Positions 1-7,236 of a stretch of 12,362 nucleotides of DNA are shown here, piece after piece. A program made the position numbers and the translations under genes. The notes beneath the pieces are model-generated. The model searched no databases. It was given only the letters and a program-made list of their open reading frames with translations, and had not been told where the DNA came from. Source of the DNA: Coriobacteriia bacterium (GTDB taxonomy: Bacteria; Actinomycetota; Coriobacteriia; Anaerosomatales; Anaerosomataceae). Positions within the stretch are counted from its first letter, which is position 1. Each line of letters opens with the position of its first letter. The stretch spans positions 1 through 12,362 of the forward strand of contig JAFGUS010000075.1 of NCBI GenBank assembly GCA_016938395.1, written 5' to 3'.

Positions 1-744
1 CTCTACGACTTCTTCTGGAGCGAGTTCTGTGACTGGTACATCGAGCTCGCCAAGCCCCGGCTGGGCGCCGGCGGCGCGGCGCGGCAGACGGTGCTCCGGA
101 ACCTCGTCTTCGTGCTGGACAGTGCGCTTCGGTTGCTCCACCCCATGATGCCGTTCGTGACCGAGGAGATCTGGGGCCGTCTTCCGCGCCCGGACGGCGC
201 GGAGGCCCCCGCGCTCATGGTCGCCGCATGGCCCGATCCGGCTTCCCTTGCGCGCTTCCGCGACGAGGACGCCGAGCGCTCGATCTCGCTCCTGCAGGAG
301 CTGGTCACGGCCGTGCGTGCCGTGCGTGCACGCTACGGCGTGTCGCCAAAGGCGCGCCTCGACGTGGTCGTCAAGGCGCCCGACGCCGAGGGTATGGTGC
401 TCTCGTCGATGGCGGGCGACATCCGCTCACTCGCCGGCGTGGCCGAACTGAGCGTCGGCGCCGACCTCGCGCGGCCGCCGCATGCGGCCGTCGCCGTTGC
501 CGCGGGAAGCGAGGTCTACGTCTCGCTCGAGGGTCTCGTCGATTTCGCCGCCGAGCGCAAGCGCGTGGCATCCGAGCTCGAGAAGGCCGAGACCGAACTG
601 TCGCGCGTCACGAAGAAGCTCACCAACGAAGGCTTCCTCGCGAAAGCCGCACCCGAGATCGTCGAGAAGGACCGTGCCAAGGCGGCCGACCTCGGCGCAA
701 CGGTCGCCAAGCTGAGCGCGCAGCTCGCCGAGCTCGCGGACTGA
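1..744 (+). CDS. valS: Valine--tRNA ligase, C-terminal part (partial, 5' end outside window)
   Basis: This is the 3' portion (247 codons) of cytoplasmic valyl-tRNA synthetase, which charges tRNA-Val with valine. The visible protein opens with the class Ia anticodon-binding helical domain: residues 3-20 read DFFWSEFCDWYIELAKPR, a hallmark stretch of ValRS, and HPMMPFVTEEIW follows at about residues 47-58. The last 70 or so residues are rich in Glu, Lys, Ala and Leu (ERKRVASELEKAETELSRV and onward). They form the C-terminal coiled-coil arm typical of bacterial ValRS, which contacts the tRNA elbow. The catalytic Rossmann fold with HIGH and KMSKS and the editing domain lie upstream of the window. 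The stop is TGA at 742-744, and folC starts two bases later, so the two genes are almost certainly co-transcribed. No frameshift or other oddity is seen. Confidence 0.97.
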   Translation, partial: LYDFFWSEFCDWYIELAKPRLGAGGAARQTVLRNLVFVLDSALRLLHPMMPFVTEEIWGRLPRPDGAEAPALMVAAWPDPASLARFRDEDAERSISLLQELVTAVRAVRARYGVSPKARLDVVVKAPDAEGMVLSSMAGDIRSLAGVAELSVGADLARPPHAAVAVAAGSEVYVSLEGLVDFAAERKRVASELEKAETELSRVTKKLTNEGFLAKAAPEIVEKDRAKAADLGATVAKLSAQLAELAD

Positions 745-746
745 GC

Positions 747-2051
747 GTGGCCGGCCGTCGGCTCACCTATGCCGAGGCGGTCACGGAACTCGAGCGCGCC
801 CTGACCTTCGGCATCAATCCGTCGCTGGAGGGCATCGAGGCGCTCACGTGCGCGCTCGGCCGTCCTCAGGATTCGTACGCATCCCTCCAGGTGACCGGCA
901 CCAACGGCAAGACGTCCGTGACGCTCATGACGGGTGCGCTGCTGGCGGCCCACGGGCTCAGGTGCGGGACGTACACGAGCCCGCACCTCGTCTCATACAC
1001 CGAGCGGATCACGGTGGACGGGCGTCGGATCGCCGAGGAGGGCTTTGCCGAGGCGGTGGCGACCGCGCTTGACGCGGCTGGCGATGCAGAGGCCTACACC
1101 GAGTTCGAGCTGCTCACCGCCGCGGCGCTCGAGCACTTCGCCCGCGAGGGCGTCGCCTGGGCGGTCCTCGAGGTGGGCATGGGCGGGCGCTGGGACGCCA
1201 CAAGCGTGGTGATGCCGGCCGTCGCGGTCGTCACCGGCGTTGGGCTCGACCACACCGAGCGGCTCGGGCCAACGCGCGAGACGATCGCCGCGGACAAGGC
1301 GCACATCATCAAGCCGGGCTCGGTGGCCGTGCTCGGGCCGGGCTGCGTCGGCGTGGAGGACATCTTCTTCGAGCGGGCGCTTGCGGTGGGCGCGCCCACC
1401 GTTCGGGTCGGGCGGGGAGAGGACGACGTGACCTGGGAGGTCACAGCGCGCCCGGACGCACCCGGTGGCGCGACCCGTCTCGATGTCATCGGCATCCACG
1501 GCCGCTACGACGACATCACGCTCAGCGCACCCTCGTACCAGGCGCCCAACGCGGCAACCGCCGTTGCCGCGGCAGAGGCGGCGCTCGACAGGGCGCTCGA
1601 TCCCGACGCCGTACGAGCCGCCCTCGCGGCGTGCGTCGTACCCGGTCGCTTCGAACTCCTGAGGGCCGAGCCGCCGCTCGTCATCGATGGCGCGCATAAC
1701 CCCCAGGCCGCCGAAGTGCTCGCGGGCGCGATCGCCGAAGCCTTCGGGGCATCTTGCCCGAGCCTCGTGCTGGCCATTCTCGCCGACAAGGACGCCGAAG
1801 GTATCGTGCGAGCGCTCACGCCGGTGGCGGGGCGGTTCGTGGTGACCGAGAACGGTTCGCCGCGCTGCCTGCCTGCCGACGTACTCACCGCAGTGGTGGA
1901 GAGCGTGACCGGCACCATGCCGAACGTAGTGCCGAACCTGGCCGAAGCGGTCGAGGTTGCCGCCGGGGGGGCCCCGGGAGTGGTAGTCACCGGCAGCCTG
2001 TACACCGCTGGTGCGGTGCGCGCACTGTTCGGCGCCGCCGGCGTTAGGTGA
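747..2051 (+). CDS. folC: Bifunctional dihydrofolate synthase / folylpolyglutamate synthase
   Basis: This is a Mur-ligase-superfamily enzyme (434 aa, normal for FolC) that adds L-glutamate to dihydropteroate and to reduced folates, using ATP in the cytoplasm. The P-loop GTNGKTS is at residues 51-57. The family motif EVGMGGRWDAT is at about 142-152, followed by VTGVGLDHTERLG. DGAHNP at 314-319 is the signature of the C-terminal domain. I chose the GTG at 747 because the family N-terminus (RRLTYAEAV, then GINPSLEGIEAL) begins immediately after it. The reading frame stays open far upstream, but only as a shadow of valS. The ribosome site is weak (GCGGA at 736-740), so translation probably depends on coupling to valS, whose stop is 2 nt away. 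The valS-folC order is common in Gram-positive bacteria. Whether it has both activities or only one cannot be read from sequence alone. Confidence 0.96.
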   Translation: MAGRRLTYAEAVTELERALTFGINPSLEGIEALTCALGRPQDSYASLQVTGTNGKTSVTLMTGALLAAHGLRCGTYTSPHLVSYTERITVDGRRIAEEGFAEAVATALDAAGDAEAYTEFELLTAAALEHFAREGVAWAVLEVGMGGRWDATSVVMPAVAVVTGVGLDHTERLGPTRETIAADKAHIIKPGSVAVLGPGCVGVEDIFFERALAVGAPTVRVGRGEDDVTWEVTARPDAPGGATRLDVIGIHGRYDDITLSAPSYQAPNAATAVAAAEAALDRALDPDAVRAALAACVVPGRFELLRAEPPLVIDGAHNPQAAEVLAGAIAEAFGASCPSLVLAILADKDAEGIVRALTPVAGRFVVTENGSPRCLPADVLTAVVESVTGTMPNVVPNLAEAVEVAAGGAPGVVVTGSLYTAGAVRALFGAAGVR

Positions 2052-2068
2052 GATGAGCGAGGCTGGAA

Positions 2069-2091
2069 GGGCCGCAGCGGTTGACCGGCCC
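2069..2091. terminator. Possible weak hairpin between convergent folC and panD
   Basis: GGGCCG (2069-2074) and CGGCCC (2086-2091) can pair around an 11-nt loop, between the folC stop and the panD stop. No T-run follows on either strand, so it is at best a weak or factor-assisted bidirectional terminator. Confidence 0.25.
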
Positions 2092-2105
2092 GTCGGGATG
2101 CCCGC

Positions 2106-2456
2106 CTAGGAGACCGGGCGGTTGTCCCCGTCGACCTTCACGACGATGGGCTGCCATGCGCGCGCCGCCTCGTCGGCCATGTCCGCAAAGGTCGCCACGA
2201 TGACGAGGTCCCCCACCGACACCAGGTGCGCCGCAGCGCCGTTCACGCACATGACGCCCGAGCCGGGTTCGCCTGTGATGGCATAGGTCTCGAACCGGCT
2301 GCCATTGGTCACGTCCCACACCATCACGGCCTCGTGCTCGAAGATGTCGGCCGCCATCATGAGCTCGGCATCGATGGTGATGCTGCCCTCGTAGTCCACG
2401 TTAGCGTCTGTGAGCGTCGCCCGGTGGATCTTGCTCTTGAGCATGCGCCGGATCAT
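2106..2456 (-). CDS. panD: Aspartate 1-decarboxylase proenzyme
   Basis: PanD is a pyruvoyl enzyme that turns L-aspartate into beta-alanine for pantothenate and coenzyme A synthesis. The precursor cleaves itself between Gly and Ser to make the pyruvoyl group. With the start at ATG 2456 the protein is 116 aa and the key residues fall on the canonical numbering: Lys9 (MLKSKIHRA), the cleavage pair Gly24-Ser25 (YEGSIT), Arg54, Tyr58 and Asn72 (VNGAAA). That agreement decides the start. The frame extends upstream to a GTG at 2504, but that codon overlaps the -10 of the predicted promoter, so it should not be in the mRNA. The ribosome site is weak. The gene stands alone, convergent with folC and divergent from the zinc-ribbon gene. 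No panB or panC is visible nearby. The last 15 or so residues ([12 protein letters not shown]) are a typical PanD tail. Confidence 0.97.
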   Translation of the reverse strand: MIRRMLKSKIHRATLTDANVDYEGSITIDAELMMAADIFEHEAVMVWDVTNGSRFETYAITGEPGSGVMCVNGAAAHLVSVGDLVIVATFADMADEAARAWQPIVVKVDGDNRPVS

Positions 2457-2495
2457 CGTGGCGTGTCCGTTCGGTTCGGGGCCTTTCGTCCGCAC

Positions 2496-2525
2496 ATGAT
2501 ACACGCTGTCAGCCCGATGCGTCAG
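2496..2525 (-). promoter_or_regulatory. Predicted panD promoter (minus strand)
   Basis: On the minus strand a -35 CTGACG (2525-2520) is followed after 18 nt by a -10 TATCAT (2501-2496). Transcription would start near 2489, giving a leader of about 33 nt before the panD ATG at 2456. This is a consensus match by eye only. Confidence 0.5.
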
Positions 2526-2579
2526 CGTAGCCCGTCGCGATCACCCTTGGCTCCCGCTGTCGCGGCCAGAGAAGCAGGC

Positions 2580-2606
2580 TTGATGCTCACTTCCATCTGC
2601 TAGAAT
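2580..2606 (+). promoter_or_regulatory. Predicted extended -10 promoter for the zinc-ribbon gene (and perhaps thrS)
   Basis: TGCTAGAAT (2598-2606) is an extended -10 element. TTGATG (2580-2585) lies upstream with a short 15-nt spacer, which an extended -10 can tolerate. The site faces away from the panD promoter and lies about 70 nt before the coding start at 2678. Confidence 0.5.
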
Positions 2607-2677
2607 CCCGTTAGTCCGCACGCGTGGATACACGGCGGACGTCCGGCACGACGATGTCCCGTCCGGAAGGGGATGGC

Positions 2678-3124
2678 ATGGAAGAACTCATCGGTGAGGT
2701 GCTTGGCCCGATCCTGAGCCATCCGCTCGTGGCCCTCATCAAGAACCTGATGACGCTGTTCCTTGTCGTCCTGTGGGCGGCGCTCGTCTTCTGGACGTGG
2801 CGCGATGCCGAACGGCGTGGCGCGATGCCGTGGTTCTGGGCGCTCGTGGTCGTGCTGTTCAACGTCGCCGGCTGGGCCATCTACATGGTGGTCAGACCGC
2901 CCGAGTTCGCCGATGACGCACACGAGCGCGAACTCGAGATCCGCGCCAAGGAGATCGAACTCATGCGGGGCGGCGCGACGTGCCCGTCGTGCCAGAGGCC
3001 GATAGACCCCGACTACCTCATCTGCCCCACGTGCATGAAGAAGCTCCGCAAGGAGTGCATCAACTGCGAGCGGCCACTCAAGCTCGAGTGGACCGTCTGC
3101 CCGTACTGCAAGACCAAGCAGTGA
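2678..3124 (+). CDS. Two-TM membrane protein with C-terminal double zinc ribbon
   Basis: This is a 148-aa protein of unknown function. Two hydrophobic segments, about residues 17-39 and 52-72, form a membrane hairpin. The linker WRDAERRGAMPWFWALVVV and the following GWAIYMVVRPPE resemble the small PLDc_N-type membrane module. A charged helix follows (about 81-97, ERELEIRAKEIELM). The cytoplasm-facing tail has eight cysteines in four CxxC knuckles (C102/C105, C116/C119, C127/C130, C141/C144), which suits a double zinc ribbon binding two zinc ions. I chose the ATG at 2678 because AAGGGG (2667-2672) sits 5 nt upstream. The in-frame GTG at 2624 and ATG at 2654 lack such a site. thrS follows 53 nt later on the same strand, so the two may be co-transcribed. 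The zinc ribbons could bind a protein or nucleic acid, but nothing here says which. Confidence 0.85.
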   Translation: MEELIGEVLGPILSHPLVALIKNLMTLFLVVLWAALVFWTWRDAERRGAMPWFWALVVVLFNVAGWAIYMVVRPPEFADDAHERELEIRAKEIELMRGGATCPSCQRPIDPDYLICPTCMKKLRKECINCERPLKLEWTVCPYCKTKQ

Positions 3125-3129
3125 CCGCG

Positions 3130-3148
3130 CGCCCGCGCTGAGCGGGCG
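3130..3148 (+). other. GC-rich hairpin in the gap before thrS
   Basis: CGCCCGC (3130-3136) pairs perfectly with GCGGGCG (3142-3148) around a GCTGA loop, just after the zinc-ribbon gene stop. No T-run follows, so it is more likely an mRNA processing or stability hairpin, or a weak pause, than a full terminator. Confidence 0.4.
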
Positions 3149-3177
3149 ACGCCGGTCGCGAGAGGATGCGGCTACCG

Positions 3178-5094
3178 ATGCCCCAGATCTCCGTCGTGCT
3201 GCCGGACGGCAGCTCCTTGAGCGTCCCCGAGGGGTCCACGATCCACGACGTGGCCGCATCCATCGGCACGCGTCTGGCGGCCGCCGCGCTTGCCGGGCGC
3301 ATCGACGGCAGGCTCGTGGACACGTGGGCGCTCGCCCCCGATGGTGCGCAGGTCGAGATCGTCACCGAACGCGATCCCGAGGCCCTGCATCTGCTCCGTC
3401 ACTCGGCAGCGCACGTGATGGCCGAGGCGATCAAGCAGCTCTTCCCGCTCGCGCGCTTCGGCATCGGCCCTGCCATCGAGGATGGCTTCTACTACGACAT
3501 CGAGATCGACCGCACCTTCACGCCTGAGGACCTCGGCGCGATCGAGGAGCGGATGACCGCCATCATCGCCGAGGAGCAGCCGTTCGCGCGTGCCGAGCTC
3601 AGCCGGCTCGACGCGCTGCGCGTGTTCGACGGACAGCCGTACAAGCTCGAACTCATCAGGGAGCTGCCGGACAGCGAGGTCATCTCGGCGTACACCTCGG
3701 GCATCTTCACGGACCTCTGTCGCGGGCCGCACGTGCCGCACACCGGCTGGATCAAGGCGTTCAAGCTCATGAAGGTCGCCGGGGCGTACTGGCGCGGCGA
3801 CTCAGAGCGGCCGATGCTGCAGCGCATCTACGGCACCGCGTGGTTCTCGCAGAAGGACCTGGACGCGTACCTCACGCGCCTCGAGGAGGCCGAGAAGCGC
3901 GACCACCGCAAGCTCGGCAAGGAGCTCGACCTGTTCCACTTCGACGAGCTTGCCGGCTCCGGCCTCGTGCTCTACCACCCCAAGGGCGCGCGGGTGCTCC
4001 ACGAGCTCATCGAGTGGCTCGCGGCCGACCTCTACGAGCGCGGCTACGAGGAGATCCGCACGCCGCACATCTACCGCGCCGATGTGTGGAAGACCAGCGG
4101 CCACTGGGACTACTACCGCGAGAACATGTACCCCTTCCAGGTTGACGAAGGGGAGGGCAAGGAGCCGACCGACTACGCGGTCAAGCCGATGAACTGCCCG
4201 GGCGCGCTTCTCGTGTACCGCGCCGATGTGCGCTCCTACCGCGACCTGCCGATGCGCCTCTTCGAGTTCGGCACCGTATACCGCCACGAGAAGAGCGGCG
4301 TGGTGCACGGCCTGATGCGCGCGCGCGGCTTCACGCAGGACGACGCGCACATCTTCTGCACGGGCGAGCAGATCGTCCCCGAAGTCAAGGCGATGCTCGA
4401 CATCGTGAAGTTCATCATGGACACCTTCGGGTTCGAGTACACCGCCGAGGTGTCAACGCGGCCGGAGAAGTCGGTGGGTCGCGAGGAGGACTGGGAGCTC
4501 GCCACGCGCGCACTCATGACCGCCCTCGAGGAGTGGGGCCTGCCGTACCAGGTGAACGAGGGCGACGGCGCGTTCTACGGTCCCAAGATCGACATCAAGG
4601 TCAAAGACGCCATCGGCCGCATCTGGCAACTCTCCACGATCCAGGTGGACTTCAACAACCCCGAGCGCTTCGACATCACCTACCGCACCACGGACAACAC
4701 CGAGGAGCGGCCATTCATGCTCCACCGGGCGATCTTCGGCTCGATGGAGCGGTTCTTCGGCATCCTGCTCGAGCACACCGCGGGTGCGCTGCCGAGCTGG
4801 CTTGCACCGATACAGGCCGTGATCATCCCGATCGCCGATCGGCATCTCGAGCACTGCGATGGTGTGCGCAGGCGTCTCGCGAAGGCGGGCGTGCGCGCCG
4901 AGGTCTACGCCGAGAACGAGCCGATGCGCGTGAAGATCGCCAAGGCGCAGCAGCAGAAGGTGCCCTACATGCTCGTCGTGGGCGACAAGGAGATTGAGGC
5001 GGACACCGTCGGCGTGCGTGAGCGGACCGCCGGTGACATCGGCGCGATGGGCGTGGACGAGTTCGCGGCCACGGTGGCTGCCGAGCGGCCGTAG
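3178..5094 (+). CDS. thrS: Threonine--tRNA ligase
   Basis: Class IIa threonyl-tRNA synthetase, 638 aa, full length. It has the complete bacterial domain order. The TGS domain is at about 1-63. The N2 editing domain, which removes wrongly attached serine, has HxxxH at His75/His79 and Cys181/His185 in CRGPHVPH. The catalytic core follows, then the C-terminal anticodon-binding domain from about 540. The catalytic zinc ligands are Cys340 (MNCPG), His391 (DDAHIF) and His516 (LHRAIFG), close to the E. coli positions 334, 385 and 511. Motif 2 (YRHEKSGVVHGL) and motif 3 (FGSMERFFGILLEH) are intact. I chose the ATG at 3178 because the TGS domain begins right after it. AGAGG (3161-3165) is then 12 nt upstream. 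An ATG at 3166 abuts that site and would add four residues. No T-box leader fits in the short upstream gap. Confidence 0.97.
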   Translation: MPQISVVLPDGSSLSVPEGSTIHDVAASIGTRLAAAALAGRIDGRLVDTWALAPDGAQVEIVTERDPEALHLLRHSAAHVMAEAIKQLFPLARFGIGPAIEDGFYYDIEIDRTFTPEDLGAIEERMTAIIAEEQPFARAELSRLDALRVFDGQPYKLELIRELPDSEVISAYTSGIFTDLCRGPHVPHTGWIKAFKLMKVAGAYWRGDSERPMLQRIYGTAWFSQKDLDAYLTRLEEAEKRDHRKLGKELDLFHFDELAGSGLVLYHPKGARVLHELIEWLAADLYERGYEEIRTPHIYRADVWKTSGHWDYYRENMYPFQVDEGEGKEPTDYAVKPMNCPGALLVYRADVRSYRDLPMRLFEFGTVYRHEKSGVVHGLMRARGFTQDDAHIFCTGEQIVPEVKAMLDIVKFIMDTFGFEYTAEVSTRPEKSVGREEDWELATRALMTALEEWGLPYQVNEGDGAFYGPKIDIKVKDAIGRIWQLSTIQVDFNNPERFDITYRTTDNTEERPFMLHRAIFGSMERFFGILLEHTAGALPSWLAPIQAVIIPIADRHLEHCDGVRRRLAKAGVRAEVYAENEPMRVKIAKAQQQKVPYMLVVGDKEIEADTVGVRERTAGDIGAMGVDEFAATVAAERP

Positions 5095-5099
5095 GGCGC

Positions 5100-5128
5100 T
5101 GGACACGGCTCGGACCTCCCGTTATACT
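5100..5128 (+). promoter_or_regulatory. Strong predicted promoter of the infC-rpmI-rplT operon
   Basis: TGGACA (5100-5105) and TATACT (5123-5128) are separated by exactly 17 nt, close to the sigma-70/sigma-A consensus. It begins six bases after the thrS stop. The predicted transcript would start near 5135 and carry a leader of about 210 nt before infC. Confidence 0.8.
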
Positions 5129-5134
5129 CGGCGG

Positions 5135-5333
5135 GCTTACAACCATATAGAGATGAAGCGGGACCCCGCCCCTCGGGGTCGAGAAACGGTCCCCACCTGC
5201 CGGCGCACGGGTAGTGCAGCTGTCTGGTACCGAAGGAGCGAGCGGACGCACCAGGCGTCCCGCCCGTTCAGACGTCCTGACGGCAGCGCCGCGGGGCGTC
5301 TTGTGATTTCGGGGCATGGAGCCCCCGTTCACC
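5135..5333 (+). promoter_or_regulatory. Structured 5' leader of infC, candidate autoregulatory RNA
   Basis: About 200 nt lie between the predicted start of transcription and the infC ribosome site, with no credible reading frame. I see four hairpins. The first is 5162-5180 (GACCCCG / CGGGGTC, 5-nt loop). The second is 5244-5260 (GGACGC / GCGTCC, 5-nt loop). The third is 5271-5300 (see the separate terminator entry). The fourth is 5311-5325 (GGGGC / GCCCC), just before the ribosome site. GACGC at 5245-5249 could instead pair with GCGTC at 5296-5300, so hairpins two and three may be alternatives. In Firmicutes the same operon is controlled by ribosomal protein L20 binding its leader. A comparable role here is inference, and I did not recognise the known L20-leader consensus. 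Confidence 0.5.
5271..5309 (+). terminator. Possible attenuator hairpin in the infC leader
   Basis: GACGTCC (5271-5277) pairs with GGGCGTC (5294-5300), including one G-U pair. Inside it GGC and GCC form a second short helix. TTGTGATTT (5301-5309) follows at once. This looks like an intrinsic terminator with a poor U-tract, placed 38 nt before the infC start, where attenuation would be expected. Confidence 0.4.
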
Positions 5334-5346
5334 GGAGGTGAAGCGT

Positions 5347-5937
<591 letters not shown>

Positions 5938-5948
5938 GAGATGAAGCC

Positions 5949-6146
5949 ATGCCGAAGATGAGGACGCACAAAGGTACTGCCAAGCGCTTCAAGCTCACGG
6001 GTACCGGCAAGATCAAGCGCGCGAAGGCGTTCAAGAGCCACATCCTCGAGAAGAAGAGCCCCAAGCGCAAGCGCGGCTTTCGCCAGGACGGGCTCGTGCA
6101 CGAGTCGGACGTGAAGGTTATCAAGAAGCAGCTGGGCATCGGCTAG
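5949..6146 (+). CDS. rpmI: 50S ribosomal protein L35 (bL35)
   Basis: A 65-aa, strongly basic protein of the large ribosomal subunit. The N-terminal signature [15 protein letters not shown] is diagnostic of bL35, followed by [20 protein letters not shown]. The ATG at 5949 is preceded by a ribosome site that overlaps the infC stop (TAGGAG, 5935-5940), so translation is probably coupled to infC. Length and sequence are ordinary for the family. It is the middle gene of infC-rpmI-rplT, separated from rplT by 36 nt. Confidence 0.98.
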   Translation: MPKMRTHKGTAKRFKLTGTGKIKRAKAFKSHILEKKSPKRKRGFRQDGLVHESDVKVIKKQLGIG

Positions 6147-6182
6147 TCCGAAGCTCGCCCGTTTTCCAAGGAGTGATCGAAG

Positions 6183-6542
6183 ATGCCCAGGGTGAAGCGT
6201 GCAGTCACCGCCAAGAAGAAGCGCCGCACCGTTCTGACGCAGGCGAAGGGGTACTACGGCGATCGCAGCCGCCGGTACAAGATCGCCAAGGAGCAGGTGC
6301 AGCACTCGCTCCAGTATGCGTACCGTGACCGTCGCAACAAGAAGCGCGAGATCCGTCGTCTCTGGATCACGCGCATCAACGCCGCGGCGCGTATCAACGG
6401 TCTGTCGTATTCGGTGTTCATGAACGGCCTCAAGAAGGCCGGCGTCACGCTCGACCGCAAGGTGCTCGCCGACATGGCAGTGAGCGATCCGGCAGCGTTC
6501 GCCAAGCTCGCCGACATGGCCCGCGAGGCGCAGGCGGCATAG
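6183..6542 (+). CDS. rplT: 50S ribosomal protein L20 (bL20)
   Basis: A 119-aa protein of the large subunit, needed early in 50S assembly through its contacts with 23S rRNA. The long basic N-terminal extension ([20 protein letters not shown], then [18 protein letters not shown]) and the globular C-terminal half ([19 protein letters not shown], then [14 protein letters not shown]) are typical and full length. A strong ribosome site, AAGGAGTGA (6168-6176), precedes the ATG at 6183. In E. coli and Firmicutes, L20 represses its own operon by binding the mRNA. The structured infC leader at 5135-5333 is the place to look for the same here. It is the last gene of the operon; a strong hairpin terminator follows about 50 nt later. 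Confidence 0.98.
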   Translation: MPRVKRAVTAKKKRRTVLTQAKGYYGDRSRRYKIAKEQVQHSLQYAYRDRRNKKREIRRLWITRINAAARINGLSYSVFMNGLKKAGVTLDRKVLADMAVSDPAAFAKLADMAREAQAA

Positions 6543-6592
6543 CGTCCCGCTGGCCCGCACAGGCCCACGACACGAACGCTCAGCACGATCCC

Positions 6593-6618
6593 GAAGACCC
6601 CGCAGCCGCGGGGTCTTC
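6593..6618 (+). terminator. Intrinsic-type terminator after rplT
   Basis: A perfect 11-bp stem, GAAGACCCCGC / GCGGGGTCTTC, closes a 4-nt AGCC loop (6604-6607) about 50 nt after the rplT stop. The 3' arm ends in TCTTC but lacks a long U-run, as is common in high-GC genomes. It should end the infC operon transcript and isolate the following TasA-like/SipW pair. Confidence 0.8.
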
Positions 6619-6753
6619 TGCGTTCAGACACTTCGCACATCGGGTTTCGATCCGGGTAAGCGTCAGGGTGCATGATGCGCCTGCGGGGCCCCGCATGTCC
6701 GGATCATCGTGCCGTTCTCCCCTCGGCGGCGCACACGTCAAGGAGGAGAAGAG
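6619..6753 (+). other. Intergenic region upstream of the TasA-like gene
   Basis: This 135-nt gap must hold the promoter of the next two genes, but I see no convincing -35/-10 pair at normal spacing. It contains a 14-bp perfect palindrome, TGCGGGGCCCCGCA (6682-6695), 58 nt before the start codon. That could be an operator or simply a chance GC-rich inverted repeat. Confidence 0.3.
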
Positions 6754-7236
6754 ATGAAACGCATGCTTGCGGTGGCGGCAGTGGTGGCTGCCATCTTGTC
6801 TGCCGGGGGAGCGCGCGCGTACTTCACCGCGCAGACCGAGGTCAAGGACAACGTGATCACCGCGGGGACGGTTGCCGCATCCGTGGAGCCCACCGTGGCC
6901 GCGCTGAGCATCGCCCCGCTCGCCCCGGGCGAGACCGTCATCCGTACGGTGGACGTGACGAACACGGGTGCGCTCGCGTTCGACGCGGTCACCACCGTTG
7001 CGAAGAAGGCTGGCTACACCGATCTGTGGAATGCGCTCGTGTGCCGGGTCACCTGCGAGGGGATCGAGCTCTACGATGGGCCGCTCGCCACGATGCTGAC
7101 CAGGCCGGTGCGGGTGGCGCCCGGTGCCACGGCACAGGTGGACTACGCGATCGGCCTTCCGCCGGAGGCCGGCAACGACCTCCAGGGCGACTACGTCCGC
7201 GCGTCGCTGTACGTCGATGCCGAGCAAGTCCGATAG
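6754..7236 (+). CDS. TasA/camelysin-like secreted protein with SipW-type signal peptide
   Basis: A 160-aa exported protein. The N-terminus has a short basic start (MKR), a hydrophobic core (about 4-19) and a processing region reading GGARAYFTAQTEVKDNVITA (residues 18-37). The pattern A-x-F-T-x(7)-N-x-(I/F)-T-A-G-T is the hallmark of proteins cut by SipW-type peptidases, such as B. subtilis TasA and Bacillus camelysin/CalY. The body is a predicted beta-sandwich (PLAPGETVIRTVDVTNTG). The C-terminus NDLQGDYVRASLYVDAEQ matches the family ending. TasA forms matrix fibres in Bacillus, but the role here is unknown; protease activity should not be assumed. Cys97 and Cys101 (VCRVTC) could form a disulfide. 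The ribosome site AAGGAGGAG (6740-6748) is excellent and fixes the start at 6754. The downstream gene encodes its probable signal peptidase. Confidence 0.82.
   Translation: MKRMLAVAAVVAAILSAGGARAYFTAQTEVKDNVITAGTVAASVEPTVAALSIAPLAPGETVIRTVDVTNTGALAFDAVTTVAKKAGYTDLWNALVCRVTCEGIELYDGPLATMLTRPVRVAPGATAQVDYAIGLPPEAGNDLQGDYVRASLYVDAEQVR

Noticed and set aside
228..746. N-terminal extension of folC by about 173 residues
   Set aside because: The extension overlaps valS in another frame and is Arg-rich with no FolC similarity. The family N-terminus begins at the GTG at 747.
2226..2603. 125-codon plus-strand frame opposite panD
   Set aside because: PanD on the minus strand has every catalytic residue in canonical position, so this frame is a shadow.
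3125..3177. T-box or other leader for thrS
   Set aside because: The gap is only about 50 nt, holds just a short GC hairpin, and lacks any T-box sequence.
6640..6665. tRNA-like T-arm (GGTTTCGATCC) after the rplT terminator
   Set aside because: The flanking bases do not form the 5-bp T-stem, and no acceptor, D or anticodon arm or CCA could be found around it.
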